From NCBI RefSeq assembly GCF_028553885.1, contig NZ_CP067169.1, positions 2,839,001 through 2,903,000 of the forward strand: a stretch of 64,000 nucleotides of DNA. The letters are read 5' to 3'. A model generated the notes under the pieces. That model did not search any database, had not been told where the DNA came from, and saw only the letters and a program-made list of their open reading frames with translations. Position 1 is the first letter of the stretch. Every line of letters starts with the position of its first letter. Source of the DNA: Paracoccus aestuarii. Lineage in GTDB: Bacteria; Pseudomonadota; Alphaproteobacteria; Rhodobacterales; Rhodobacteraceae. The position numbers and the translations under genes were made by a program. Shown here piece after piece: positions 26,812 to 34,516 of this stretch.

Positions 26812-27095
26812 TCTTCGGGCTCCGTTCTGGTCACCGCGGGTCTGAGAAGGTCGTCCAGCGTCCAGGGCCGGTCGGTCAGCAGGCCGATCCGGCGCAGATA
26901 GGCGATGGCCTGCAGGCGGTCGGCGCTGTCCATGCGCATCAGCTCGACCCGGTAGTCGCGCGGCAGCCCCCGCCCCGACAGCAGCCAGTCATTCGCGACC
27001 TGCCGGAACTCCTCGATCCGTTCGGCGCCGGCCGGGGCCGCGGCCAGGGCAAGGGCCAGGATCAGCGTCAGGCGGGACCGGGGGCGCAGGGGCAT
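26808..27095 (-). CDS. small secreted protein between motA and flhA, unknown function
   Basis: A 95-aa protein with a clear signal peptide (SRLTLILALALAAAPAGAE, residues 6-24) and a mature part of about 70 residues: RIEEFRQVANDWLLSGRGLP, then MRMDSADRLQAIAYLRRIGL. It is coupled on both sides: its ATG forms TGATG with the motA stop, and its stop forms ATGA with the flhA start. That tight placement argues for a periplasmic or rod/motor-associated role. I do not recognise a family. Confidence 0.75.
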   Translation of the reverse strand: MPLRPRSRLTLILALALAAAPAGAERIEEFRQVANDWLLSGRGLPRDYRVELMRMDSADRLQAIAYLRRIGLLTDRPWTLDDLLRPAVTRTEPEE

Positions 27096-27961
27096 CAGGC
27101 GGCCTTCTTCAGCTCGCGCAGCGCGCCTTCCAGCGTGTCGAAGCTGGGCCGGACATGTTCGGGGACCGTCTGCCGCCCGACCTCCACGCAGAGCGTCGTG
27201 GCGTGCTGGTGCAGGCCCGCGACCAGGACCGACTTGACGACATCGTAGAAGCCCAGGTCCTGCTTGACCACCGCGCCCAGCCTGTTGGCCAGGGGCGCCA
27301 CGAAGCCGTAGGACAGAAACACCCCCAGGAAGGTGCCCACCAGCGCGCCGCCGATCATCTTGCCCAGCACCGAGGGCGGCTGGTCGATCGAGCTCATGGT
27401 CTTGATGATGCCCAGCACCGCCGCGACGATGCCCAGGGCGGGCAGCGCGTCGGCCATGTTCTGCAGCGCGTGGGGGACGTGCATCTCCTCCTCGCGCAGG
27501 ACGGCGATGCGTTTGGACAGCATGTCCTCGACCTGGTAGGGATCGTCGTAGTTCAGGCTGGCGGAACGCAGCGTGTCCGCGATCAGCGAGACGACGTTGT
27601 GATCGGCCGCAAGGCGCGGATAGGCGGTGAAGATCGGCGATTCGCCGGGATTCTCGATATGCTGTTCCAGCGCGACCGGGTTCTCCTTGGCGATGCGCAG
27701 CAGCTGGAACATCAGGCACAGCACGTCCTGATGGTCCTGGGCGGTCCATTTTGGACCCTTGAAGGCGCGCACCAGGCCGCTGACCGTGTGCTTGACGACA
27801 TGGGTGTCGTTGCCCAGCAGATAGGCGCCGATGGCGGCGCCCATGATCATCATCATCTCGAATGGCAAGGCGTGCAGGATCACCCCCATCTTGCCACCGG
27901 CCAGAAGATAGCCGCCGAAGACCATGGCCAAGGTCACGAAAATGCCGACGAATCCGAACAT
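27095..27961 (-). CDS. motA: flagellar motor stator protein MotA
   Basis: A 288-aa proton-channel stator subunit with four membrane helices. The cytoplasmic loop carries the torque-generating charges in RIAKENPVALEQHIENP. The conserved prolines are in ALPALGIVAAVLGIIKTM and in the fourth helix region VAPLANRL. No motB is adjacent; it must be elsewhere. It sits between a motE-type gene and the small secreted protein gene, and starts 13 bp after the motE-type stop. Confidence 0.95.
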   Translation of the reverse strand: MFGFVGIFVTLAMVFGGYLLAGGKMGVILHALPFEMMMIMGAAIGAYLLGNDTHVVKHTVSGLVRAFKGPKWTAQDHQDVLCLMFQLLRIAKENPVALEQHIENPGESPIFTAYPRLAADHNVVSLIADTLRSASLNYDDPYQVEDMLSKRIAVLREEEMHVPHALQNMADALPALGIVAAVLGIIKTMSSIDQPPSVLGKMIGGALVGTFLGVFLSYGFVAPLANRLGAVVKQDLGFYDVVKSVLVAGLHQHATTLCVEVGRQTVPEHVRPSFDTLEGALRELKKAA

Positions 27962-27974
27962 TGGGAGAGGTCCT

Positions 27975-28517
27975 TTACGGGTTGCGGACGCTGCGCGCGC
28001 CCATCTGGGCGGTCAGCAGCGCGGCTTGGCGGGGCTCGACGGCGGCGATGATGCGGGCGCCGGTCTCGGGCTGGACGCGCATCAGGATCTCGGCCGCGAA
28101 ATCGGCGGGAAGGTTCGTCAGGATCGCGGCCGCCTCGGCAGGCTTCATCTGGTCATAGACGGCGATCAGGCGGTCGATGTCGTTGCGCACCGCCTCGGTC
28201 GCGCCGTCGCGGCGGGCGGTGACGCTGCCCTTCTGGGCGCGCAGCTCGGTCAGGCGCTCGCGCAGGGTGCTGTCGGCCTGGACCAGGTCGGCCTTGCGCA
28301 GGTCCAGCGCCTCCATGTAGCGCTCGATGCGCAGCGCGCGGTCGCGCAGCTCCTCGGCCAGGGCGACGGCCTCGGGGACGTCGCCGCAGCCCTGCAGCAG
28401 GTCCGAGGGCGCCGCCACCGCCGCGAAGATGCGGGTGAAATCCTTGCCCTGCCACAGCATCGCGGCGGCGGGCAGCGCGAACATCACCGTCAGGGCGGGC
28501 AGCATGAGCCTAGCCAT
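27975..28517 (-). CDS. MotE-like flagellar accessory protein (MgtE-N-type domain)
   Basis: A 180-aa protein with an N-terminal hydrophobic segment (residues 3-20) acting as signal or anchor. A coiled coil spans about 50-110 (ERYMEALDLRKADLVQADST). The C-terminal helical domain YDQMKPAEAAAILTNLPADF resembles the MgtE N-terminal domain. MotE of Sinorhizobium, a periplasmic chaperone for MotC, has this layout, and position beside motA supports the assignment. The ATG overlaps the preceding gene by 8 bp. Confidence 0.75.
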   Translation of the reverse strand: MARLMLPALTVMFALPAAAMLWQGKDFTRIFAAVAAPSDLLQGCGDVPEAVALAEELRDRALRIERYMEALDLRKADLVQADSTLRERLTELRAQKGSVTARRDGATEAVRNDIDRLIAVYDQMKPAEAAAILTNLPADFAAEILMRVQPETGARIIAAVEPRQAALLTAQMGARSVRNP

Positions 28518-28857
28518 GATGCACCTCGCGCTTGCGCAGGCGGCGGCCGGTGGCGGCGGCCGGGGCCTCGGATGCGGCGGCGCCGATGCGCTGGCGCAGG
28601 TCCCAGATCGCGCGTTCGCGGCGCGCGGTCTCGATCTCCTCGGCCAGACGCTCGCTGGCGGTCATCGCCTCGTCGCGGGCCTGGCGGATGGCGCGTTCCA
28701 GTCGGTCCACCTCGGCCGCCATGACGGCGATGGCGCCGCCCAGCCCGCTTTCCAGGTCGTTCAGCTTGCGCAGGCGGCGCGTCAGGGTCAGGCAGAACAC
28801 CCCGAGGCCCAGACAGGCGGCCAGCAGCAGGCCCTGCATCAGATGTTCGAGGGTCAT
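28510..28857 (-). CDS. membrane-anchored coiled-coil protein, flagellar cluster (DUF6468-like)
   Basis: A 115-aa protein: one N-terminal membrane helix (LMQGLLLAACLGLGVFCLTL) followed by a charged coiled coil to about residue 95 and a basic tail. It sits between fliL and the motE-like gene with ATG/stop overlaps at both ends. Small single-pass proteins of this kind are regular members of alphaproteobacterial flagellar operons, but their role is not established. Confidence 0.65.
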   Translation of the reverse strand: MTLEHLMQGLLLAACLGLGVFCLTLTRRLRKLNDLESGLGGAIAVMAAEVDRLERAIRQARDEAMTASERLAEEIETARRERAIWDLRQRIGAAASEAPAAATGRRLRKREVHHG

Positions 28858-29333
28858 TTGAAACGAAACTCCGTGATCAGAAGGTCCTTGACCGGCTCCT
28901 CGCCCAGGACGAAGCGGGTGCGGGTGACCAGTTCGGCGCGGATCACCTCCAGCACGCCGCGCTTGTCATAGGCGGCGGGGTCGACATTCGACAGAAACGT
29001 CGTGAAGGCGTCCAGGACGCGCGGCATCAGATGGGTGACGGTGGCCTTGTGCGCGGCATCCGTCTCGATCGTGGCGGTCAGGACCAGGGTGCGCGCCCGC
29101 CCGCCGGGCAGGGCGACCTCGATCGTGGGGACGTCGATGAATTCCACCGCCATCTGTTCGCCCGACGCCGCCTGCGGTGCAGCGGGCGAGGACAGCAGCG
29201 CCGAGGGCGACCACAGCCCCAGATAGGTCGAGGCGAATCCCGCCCCGGCCAGCCCCAGGACGACGATCAGCGGGATCAGTCTGCGCTTCTTCGCGGGGGC
29301 CTGATCCTCGGGGGCGGCAACAAGTTCGGTCAT
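28854..29333 (-). CDS. fliL: flagellar basal-body-associated protein FliL
   Basis: A 159-aa single-pass inner-membrane protein that surrounds the stator. A short basic cytoplasmic stretch (APAKKRRLIP) precedes the membrane helix at about 19-41 (LIPLIVVLGLAGAGFASTYL). The periplasmic FliL domain ends in the characteristic VKDLLITEFRFK. It is the first gene of the leftward flagellar operon, divergent from fliF across a 117-bp gap with a candidate CtrA site. Confidence 0.9.
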   Translation of the reverse strand: MTELVAAPEDQAPAKKRRLIPLIVVLGLAGAGFASTYLGLWSPSALLSSPAAPQAASGEQMAVEFIDVPTIEVALPGGRARTLVLTATIETDAAHKATVTHLMPRVLDAFTTFLSNVDPAAYDKRGVLEVIRAELVTRTRFVLGEEPVKDLLITEFRFK

Positions 29334-29375
29334 CGTGATTCTCCGTCCTGACGATCCGGAAATAACAGGTCGCGA

Positions 29376-29390
29376 CTAACCAATTCTTAA
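29376..29390. promoter_or_regulatory. candidate CtrA box between fliL and fliF
   Basis: CTAA-N7-TTAA on the plus strand, equal to TTAA-N7-TTAG on the minus strand. This is one mismatch from the TTAA-N7-TTAA site of the cell-cycle regulator CtrA. It lies in the divergent gap of the two flagellar operons, in an AT-rich patch that stands out in this GC-rich DNA. Confidence 0.5.
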
Positions 29391-29450
29391 TTCGGGCCAT
29401 GTCATTTCAGGGTCAGACGACCGATAGGCGATGATTCGAAAGGAACGGTT

Positions 29451-31037
29451 TTGCAAAAACTGCAGGACTACTGGAACGAGCGAAGCTCGCAGCAGCGGAT
29501 GATCCTGGGGGCTGCCTTCCTGGGGACCTTCCTGGTGATCGCGGGGTTCGGCTGGCTGGCCAGCCGCCCCAGCATGGCACTGATCTATGGCGGGCTAGAC
29601 AGCGCCCAGGCCGGCGAGGTGATCGGCGGCATCGAACGCGCCGGCGTCCCCTACGAGGTGCGCGGCGATTCGATCTGGGTCGCCGCCGACCAGCGCGACC
29701 GGCTGCGCATGGAACTGGCCGCGCAGGGCCTGCCCGCGGCATCCTCGACCGGCTACGAGCTGCTGGACGGGATGTCGGGCTTCGGCACCACCTCGCAGAT
29801 GTTCGACGCCGCCTATTGGCGCGCCAAGGAGGGCGAGCTGGCGCGCACCATCCTGGCCCTGCCCAATGTTCAGACCGCCCGCGTCCACTTGGCGATCGAG
29901 ACCGGGCGCGGCTATCGCCGCGACCAGAACGGCAGCGCCTCGGTGACGCTGACGACGAACGGCCAGGCGATCAACCGCGACCAGGCGGCGGCGCTGAAAT
30001 ACCTGGTCTCGTCCGGGGTGCCGGGGATGCATCCCGACCGGGTGACGGTGATCGATTCGCAGCGCGGCATCATCGCCGCGTCCGAGGATCAGACCGGCGC
30101 CGACCGCGCGGCCGAGATGAAGCGCAACGTCGAGCGCATCCTCGAGCCGCATGTCGGCATCGGCAACGCCATCGTCGAGCTGAATCTGGACCTGATGACC
30201 GAGACCGAGCTGCTGACCGAACAGCGCTTCGACCCCGATCAGCGGGCGCTGATCTCGACCGTGGTCGAGGAGACGACGGATCAGTCGAACACCACCGGGT
30301 CGGGCGCGGTGACCGCCGCATCGAACCTGCCCGACGCCCAGCAGCAGCCCGGCGACAGCAGCCAGAGCAACCGCGCCGAGAACCGCAGCCAGTCGAATTT
30401 CGAGGTCAGCCGCGTCACCCGCGAGGTCCAGCGCCAGCCCGGATCGACCCGCCGCATGACCGTGGCCGTGCTGGTCAACGGCACCGTCCAGGCCGATGCC
30501 CAAGGCCAGACCAGCCTGGTCCCCCGCCCGGAGGCCGAACTGCAGACCCTGCGCGAGCTGGTGGCCTCGGCGGTCGGCTATGACGAGGCGCGGGGCGACC
30601 AGATCACGGTAAAGTCCCTGCCCTTCGCCACCTTGGGCGAAAGCGGCACCCTGGCCGCGCCGGGCTTCCTGGACCGGCTGGCACTGAACGACCTGGCGCG
30701 GATCGCGCTGATCGGGGCCTTTGCACTGGCCATCGCGCTGATGGTCCTGCGGCCCGTGCTACGCAACCGCGCCGCAGCCCAACAGCCGCCCCAGCTGGAT
30801 AACAGCCTGCCGCCGATGCCCCCGATGATGGGCGGGCTGAACGGCTCGATCCAGGACGATTTCGAACCCTCGCCCGACAATCCGCGGGTGGTCCCGATCG
30901 AGTTCCCGGGCGTCGAGACGCTGTCCCTGCCCCCCGCCGATCCCGTCGCCCGCCTGAAGGCCCTGATGAAGGAACGCCATGACGAAAGCGTCAAGATCCT
31001 GTCGGGCTGGATCGACAACAAGGAGAAAGTGAATTGA
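29451..31037 (+). CDS. fliF: flagellar MS-ring protein FliF
   Basis: A 528-aa protein building the MS-ring. The start is TTG at 29451 with AAGGAA 6 bp upstream (protein MQKLQDYWNERSSQQRM). Membrane helix 1 is around 19-37. The ring-building motifs YGGLDSAQAGEVIGGIERAG and DGMSGFGTTSQMFDAAYWRA follow, then VHLAIETGRGYRRDQ. A low-complexity linker around 300 (NLPDAQQQPGDSSQSNRAEN) is typical. Helix 2 lies at about 420 (LARIALIGAFALAIALMVL). The C-terminal tail, the usual FliG-binding region, is present, although fliG does not follow. Confidence 0.96.
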   Translation: MQKLQDYWNERSSQQRMILGAAFLGTFLVIAGFGWLASRPSMALIYGGLDSAQAGEVIGGIERAGVPYEVRGDSIWVAADQRDRLRMELAAQGLPAASSTGYELLDGMSGFGTTSQMFDAAYWRAKEGELARTILALPNVQTARVHLAIETGRGYRRDQNGSASVTLTTNGQAINRDQAAALKYLVSSGVPGMHPDRVTVIDSQRGIIAASEDQTGADRAAEMKRNVERILEPHVGIGNAIVELNLDLMTETELLTEQRFDPDQRALISTVVEETTDQSNTTGSGAVTAASNLPDAQQQPGDSSQSNRAENRSQSNFEVSRVTREVQRQPGSTRRMTVAVLVNGTVQADAQGQTSLVPRPEAELQTLRELVASAVGYDEARGDQITVKSLPFATLGESGTLAAPGFLDRLALNDLARIALIGAFALAIALMVLRPVLRNRAAAQQPPQLDNSLPPMPPMMGGLNGSIQDDFEPSPDNPRVVPIEFPGVETLSLPPADPVARLKALMKERHDESVKILSGWIDNKEKVN

Positions 31038-31609
31038 GCCTGGCCCTGTTCAAACTCGAATCCTTCTCCAGCCCCACGGCGATCCGGCCGCCCGAGCCGA
31101 CCTTCAGCCGCGACGACCTGGACCAGGCCTTCGCCGACGGCATGGCCCAGGCCCGGGCGGAGGCCGCCGATGCCCAGGCCGCCGCCCTGCGCGACGAGCT
31201 GGCCCGGCTGGCCGCCAGCCTGTCGGATGATGCCGACCGCCGCCGCGCCCTGCGGCAGGAGGCGGTCGAGGCGCTGACCCCGGTCCTGCACCAGATCCTG
31301 GACCTGACCGCCCCCGCCTTCGCCTCCCGCCGGCTGGAGGAGGCGCTGCGCGACGAGCTGTCAGACCTCGCCCGCCGGGCTGCCGCACCCACCGCGCGCA
31401 TCGCCTGCCCCGAACCGCTGCACCCGCTGGTCGCATCCTGCATCGCCGATGCCGGGCTGGAGGGGATCGAGCTGATCCCCGCCGCCGACGACCGCATCAC
31501 CATCACCCTGCAGGGCGGCCGGATCGAATTCGACCCCGCCCGCACCGTCGCGGAGATCCGCGCGCTCATCCTGGAAATCACCGAGGACACGAACCCATGG
31601 ACGCATTGA
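31034..31609 (+). CDS. FliH-like flagellar assembly protein
   Basis: A 191-aa protein starting at TTG 31034, which overlaps the fliF stop (TTGA) with AAGGAG 8 bp upstream. The N-terminal half is a charged coiled coil (DDLDQAFADGMAQARAEAAD). The C-terminal half is globular with alternating hydrophobics (ARIACPEPLHPLVASCIADA, RIEFDPARTVAEIRALI). Layout and position between fliF and fliN fit FliH, the regulator of the export ATPase FliI. The sequence is divergent, so the call is contextual. Confidence 0.72.
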   Translation: MSLALFKLESFSSPTAIRPPEPTFSRDDLDQAFADGMAQARAEAADAQAAALRDELARLAASLSDDADRRRALRQEAVEALTPVLHQILDLTAPAFASRRLEEALRDELSDLARRAAAPTARIACPEPLHPLVASCIADAGLEGIELIPAADDRITITLQGGRIEFDPARTVAEIRALILEITEDTNPWTH

Positions 31610-31854
31610 AGCATCTGATCGACACCGACACGATCCAGGTCGAGGTCACGATCCGCCTCGGCCGCACCCGCCAGACGGTGTCGCAGCTGGCTGCGCTGCG
31701 GGCCGATGACGTCCTGGTCCTGGACCAGGCGATCGAGGACGGGGTCGAGATCTGCGTGGGCGACAAGGTCATCGCCCGCGGCGAGCTGACCGGCGACGGC
31801 ACGACCGAGGACCGCCTCTGCGTCCGGGTCCTGGGGGCCGTGGGGACGCCGTGA
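31597..31854 (+). CDS. fliN: flagellar C-ring/switch protein FliN
   Basis: An 85-aa SpoA-domain protein, a short FliN. It has VEVTIRLGRTRQTVSQLAAL, then DDVLVLDQAIEDGVEICVGD and VIARGELT, which follow the FliN beta-fold pattern. It overlaps the fliH-like stop by 13 bp and the fliP GTG start by 4 bp. The N-terminal extension of enterobacterial FliN is absent, as in many alphaproteobacteria. Confidence 0.92.
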   Translation: MDALKHLIDTDTIQVEVTIRLGRTRQTVSQLAALRADDVLVLDQAIEDGVEICVGDKVIARGELTGDGTTEDRLCVRVLGAVGTP

Positions 31855-32561
31855 ACCGAAGCGCGATCTGGGCGGCGGGGCTGATCCTGCTGCCGACCTC
31901 CGTCATGGCCCAGGGCCTGGGCGACGCCTTGGGCGCGGGCCTGGGCGAAAACGCGGTGCTGCTGGTCCTGCTGCTGACGGCGCTGTCTTTGGCGCCGGGC
32001 ATCGCCATCATGGTGACGGCCTTTCCGTTCATCGTGACGGTGCTGTCGATCCTGCGCCAGTCGATCGGCCTGCAACAGGCGCCGCCGAACATGCTGATCG
32101 TCAGCCTGTCGATCTTTCTAGCCTGGTTCATCATGGACCCTGTCCTGCGCGAGGCCTGGCAGGTCGCGGGGCTGCCCCTGCAACAGGGCCAGATCGGCAT
32201 CGCCGAGGCGTTCCAGCGCGGCATCGTGCCCTTTCAGGGCTTCATGGAGGCCCGCACCGACCCCGACACGCTGGCCAACCTGGCCGAGATCGCCCCCGGC
32301 ACCGGCCCCGAGAACCGGCTGTCGGTCCTGATCCCGTCCTTCATGCTGTCCGAGATCCAGCGCGCCTTCGAGATCGGCTTCCTGATCGCCCTGCCCTTCC
32401 TGATCATCGACCTGGTTGTGGCGGCGGTGCTGATGTCGATGGGCATGATGATGCTGCCACCGGTGGTGGTCTCGCTGCCCTTCAAGCTGGCATTCTTCGT
32501 GGTGGTCGACGGGTGGGGGATGATCGCCGGTGCGCTGGTGCGCAGCTACGGCCTGGGCTGA
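31851..32561 (+). CDS. fliP: flagellar export gate protein FliP
   Basis: A 236-aa export-gate protein with a GTG start overlapping the fliN stop. It has an N-terminal cleavable signal-like helix, as usual for FliP. Motifs are TAFPFIVTVLSILRQSIGLQ, FLAWFIMDPV, LIPSFMLSEIQRAFEIGFLI and the C-terminal DGWGMIAGALVRSY. It ends the rightward flagellar operon; fliQ, which often follows, is absent, and a hairpin and an unrelated gene come next. Confidence 0.96.
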   Translation: MNRSAIWAAGLILLPTSVMAQGLGDALGAGLGENAVLLVLLLTALSLAPGIAIMVTAFPFIVTVLSILRQSIGLQQAPPNMLIVSLSIFLAWFIMDPVLREAWQVAGLPLQQGQIGIAEAFQRGIVPFQGFMEARTDPDTLANLAEIAPGTGPENRLSVLIPSFMLSEIQRAFEIGFLIALPFLIIDLVVAAVLMSMGMMMLPPVVVSLPFKLAFFVVVDGWGMIAGALVRSYGLG

Positions 32562-32569
32562 CGGGAATA

Positions 32570-32594
32570 CCCCCGGACCCGACGGGCCCGGGGG
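32570..32594. terminator. GC hairpin after fliP
   Basis: CCCCCGG (32570-32576) pairs with CCGGGGG (32588-32594), with an inner CCC/GGG step around a GAC loop. It lies between the convergent fliP and yceI-type genes. It has no U-tract and can serve either strand. Confidence 0.5.
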
Positions 32595-32602
32595 CGCAGG
32601 CG

Positions 32603-33181
32603 TCATTCCTGCGGCATTGCCTCGACCGAGATCATCACTTCGACCTCGTCCGACACGGCGGGGGCGAACATGCCCAGGTTGAATTCGCTGCGCACCAAGG
32701 TGGTGGTCGCGTCAAAGCCCAGCCAGGGCTTGTTCTCCATCGGATGGGTGCCCTGCTGGTTCAGCGTGGTGTCCAGCACGACCTCGCGCGTGACGCCGTT
32801 CAGCGTCAGATCGCCGGTGATCAGCGCGGTGTCGTCGCCCGTCACCTCGATCGAGGTCGAGGTGAAGGTCACCTCCGGGGCGGCACCTTCGCCGCCGAAG
32901 AAGTCGTCCGACAGGAAATGCTGGTCGCGGCCGGCAAAGCCGGTCATCAGCGAGGCGACGGGAAAGGTCGCCTCGACCGAGGATGCGGCCGGGTCCTCGG
33001 CGTCGAAGGTGATCGTGCCGGTGATGTCGCCGAACATGCCGGTCGTGGTGGAAAAGCCCAGGTGATCATAGGTGAAGACGATCTGGCTGTGCGAGGTGTC
33101 CAGCTGATAGGTCTCGGGGGCGGCCATCGCGGCCCCGGCGGTCAGGGCGAGGGCGGCGGTCAGTGCGGTGGTCTTCAGCAT
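32603..33181 (-). CDS. YceI-family periplasmic lipid-binding protein
   Basis: A 192-aa protein beginning MLKTTALTAALALTAGAAMA, a signal peptide. The mature part is a YceI lipocalin-like barrel: YQLDTSHSQIVFTYDHLGFS, GDITGTITFDAEDPAASSVE and LNGVTREVVLDTTLNQQG. Such proteins bind isoprenoid-quinone-like lipids in the periplasm. The start at 33181 removes 18 non-family residues. It lies just downstream of a gene in which cytochrome b561 is fused to a second YceI domain. Confidence 0.92.
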   Translation of the reverse strand: MLKTTALTAALALTAGAAMAAPETYQLDTSHSQIVFTYDHLGFSTTTGMFGDITGTITFDAEDPAASSVEATFPVASLMTGFAGRDQHFLSDDFFGGEGAAPEVTFTSTSIEVTGDDTALITGDLTLNGVTREVVLDTTLNQQGTHPMENKPWLGFDATTTLVRSEFNLGMFAPAVSDEVEVMISVEAMPQE

Positions 33182-33273
33182 CGGAATCTCCGTTTGTTGT
33201 GGCACCAAGGTCGCGCGTCCGGGGCCCGGGGGCAACTGGCGATGACCGAACAGGGCCTGTCATCCTGCGCACA

Positions 33274-34431
33274 TCACCGTTGCGCGCGCAGCTCCACCAC
33301 CAGGTCGACCGCGAATCCGACCGTGGATTCATCGCCATAGCCCTGCCCGATCTGCCAGTCGCGCCGGTCCAGAACCGTGGCGCCCTGCATCCGCGCCACC
33401 CCGTCCGGGTCGATCTGCAGATCGAAAGGCAGCGAAACCGGCATCGAGGCGCCGCGCAGTTCCAACACACCCTCGGCCAGATGAGCCGCGCCATCGGGGC
33501 GGATCTCGCCTTGGAAACGGGCAACCGGATGGGCGTCCACGTCGAAGAAATCGGCGCCCTTGGCCTGCTGGGTGACGGTGCCGATGGTCACGCTGTCCAT
33601 GTTGATCGCCACATCCACCCGGCCCGTGCCGCTGTCGGGATCGAAGGTGATGGCGGCGGTCCAGTCCTCGAACCCGCCTTGGACCTCGGACCCCATCTGG
33701 CGCACGGAAAAGGCCAGCCGCCCGTCGATCACCTGCCAGTCCGACACGGCCTGGGCCAGCCGGTCCGAGGGCGCCGCGTCGCCCGGCCGCGTCGCCCAAC
33801 CTAACCCTCCCGCCGCGGCGATCACCAGAACCGCGACCAAGGCCGGCCCCGCATGGCCCGCAGCCACGCCCGGCCCCGCGGGCCGGCCCCGCGTCATCCG
33901 CGCCAGCACCCCGTCGCGGTCGATCAGCGCATGTTTCAGCGCCCCCGCCACATGCAGCAGGATCGACCCGATCAGCAGGAAGGCCAGCGCCGTATGGACC
34001 GAGGCCATGGTCATCGCCAGCGCCGGCGATTTCGGCACCAAGGGCAGGCCCTGCCCCAAGGGCCAGAGGATCGGCGCATAGCCCTCGGTCGCGGCATGTT
34101 CGACCCAGCCCGTCACCGGCACCAGCACCATCGCGGCATAGAGCGTCCAATGCACCGCCTCGGCGGCCAAGGTCTCGGCCCGGCGGTCGGGATGGACCGG
34201 CGCGGGGCGCGTCTGGCCGAAGGCCCAGAGGATCCGAACCAGCGCCACGGCCAGCGCGGTGATCCCCAAGGTCTTGTGCAGGGAAAAGACCTGCACCTTC
34301 AGCGCCATCGCATCCAGCGGCAGATAGACGGCCCACAGACCCAGCCCGATATTGGCGATGATCAGCAGGGCGGTCAGCCAGTGCAGCGTGCGGGCGACGC
34401 TGCCATAGCAGGTGGCGGTGTTGTGGCGCAT
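33274..34431 (-). CDS. cytochrome b561 domain fused to YceI domain
   Basis: A 385-aa two-domain protein. Residues about 1-180 form a four-helix cytochrome b561 unit with probable haem His residues in VARTLHWLTALLIIANIGL, FSLHKTLGI, AVHWTLYAAMVLVPVTGW and SVHTALAFLLIGSILLHV. A further hydrophobic helix lies near 205-222. Residues about 235-385 form a YceI barrel (GRLAFSVRQMGSEVQG, ADFFDVDAHPVARFQGEIR). The fusion physically joins a membrane electron carrier to a quinone/lipid-binding domain, suggesting redox chemistry on a periplasmic quinone-like ligand. Confidence 0.9.
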   Translation of the reverse strand: MRHNTATCYGSVARTLHWLTALLIIANIGLGLWAVYLPLDAMALKVQVFSLHKTLGITALAVALVRILWAFGQTRPAPVHPDRRAETLAAEAVHWTLYAAMVLVPVTGWVEHAATEGYAPILWPLGQGLPLVPKSPALAMTMASVHTALAFLLIGSILLHVAGALKHALIDRDGVLARMTRGRPAGPGVAAGHAGPALVAVLVIAAAGGLGWATRPGDAAPSDRLAQAVSDWQVIDGRLAFSVRQMGSEVQGGFEDWTAAITFDPDSGTGRVDVAINMDSVTIGTVTQQAKGADFFDVDAHPVARFQGEIRPDGAAHLAEGVLELRGASMPVSLPFDLQIDPDGVARMQGATVLDRRDWQIGQGYGDESTVGFAVDLVVELRAQR

Positions 34432-34516
34432 GGGAACCTCGGGCTTTTGCGCCACCACCCTAGCGCGATCGCGCGGCTCTGGGCAGGGCCGCCCGCGCAC
34501 AGCCCCTGTGCGGCGA

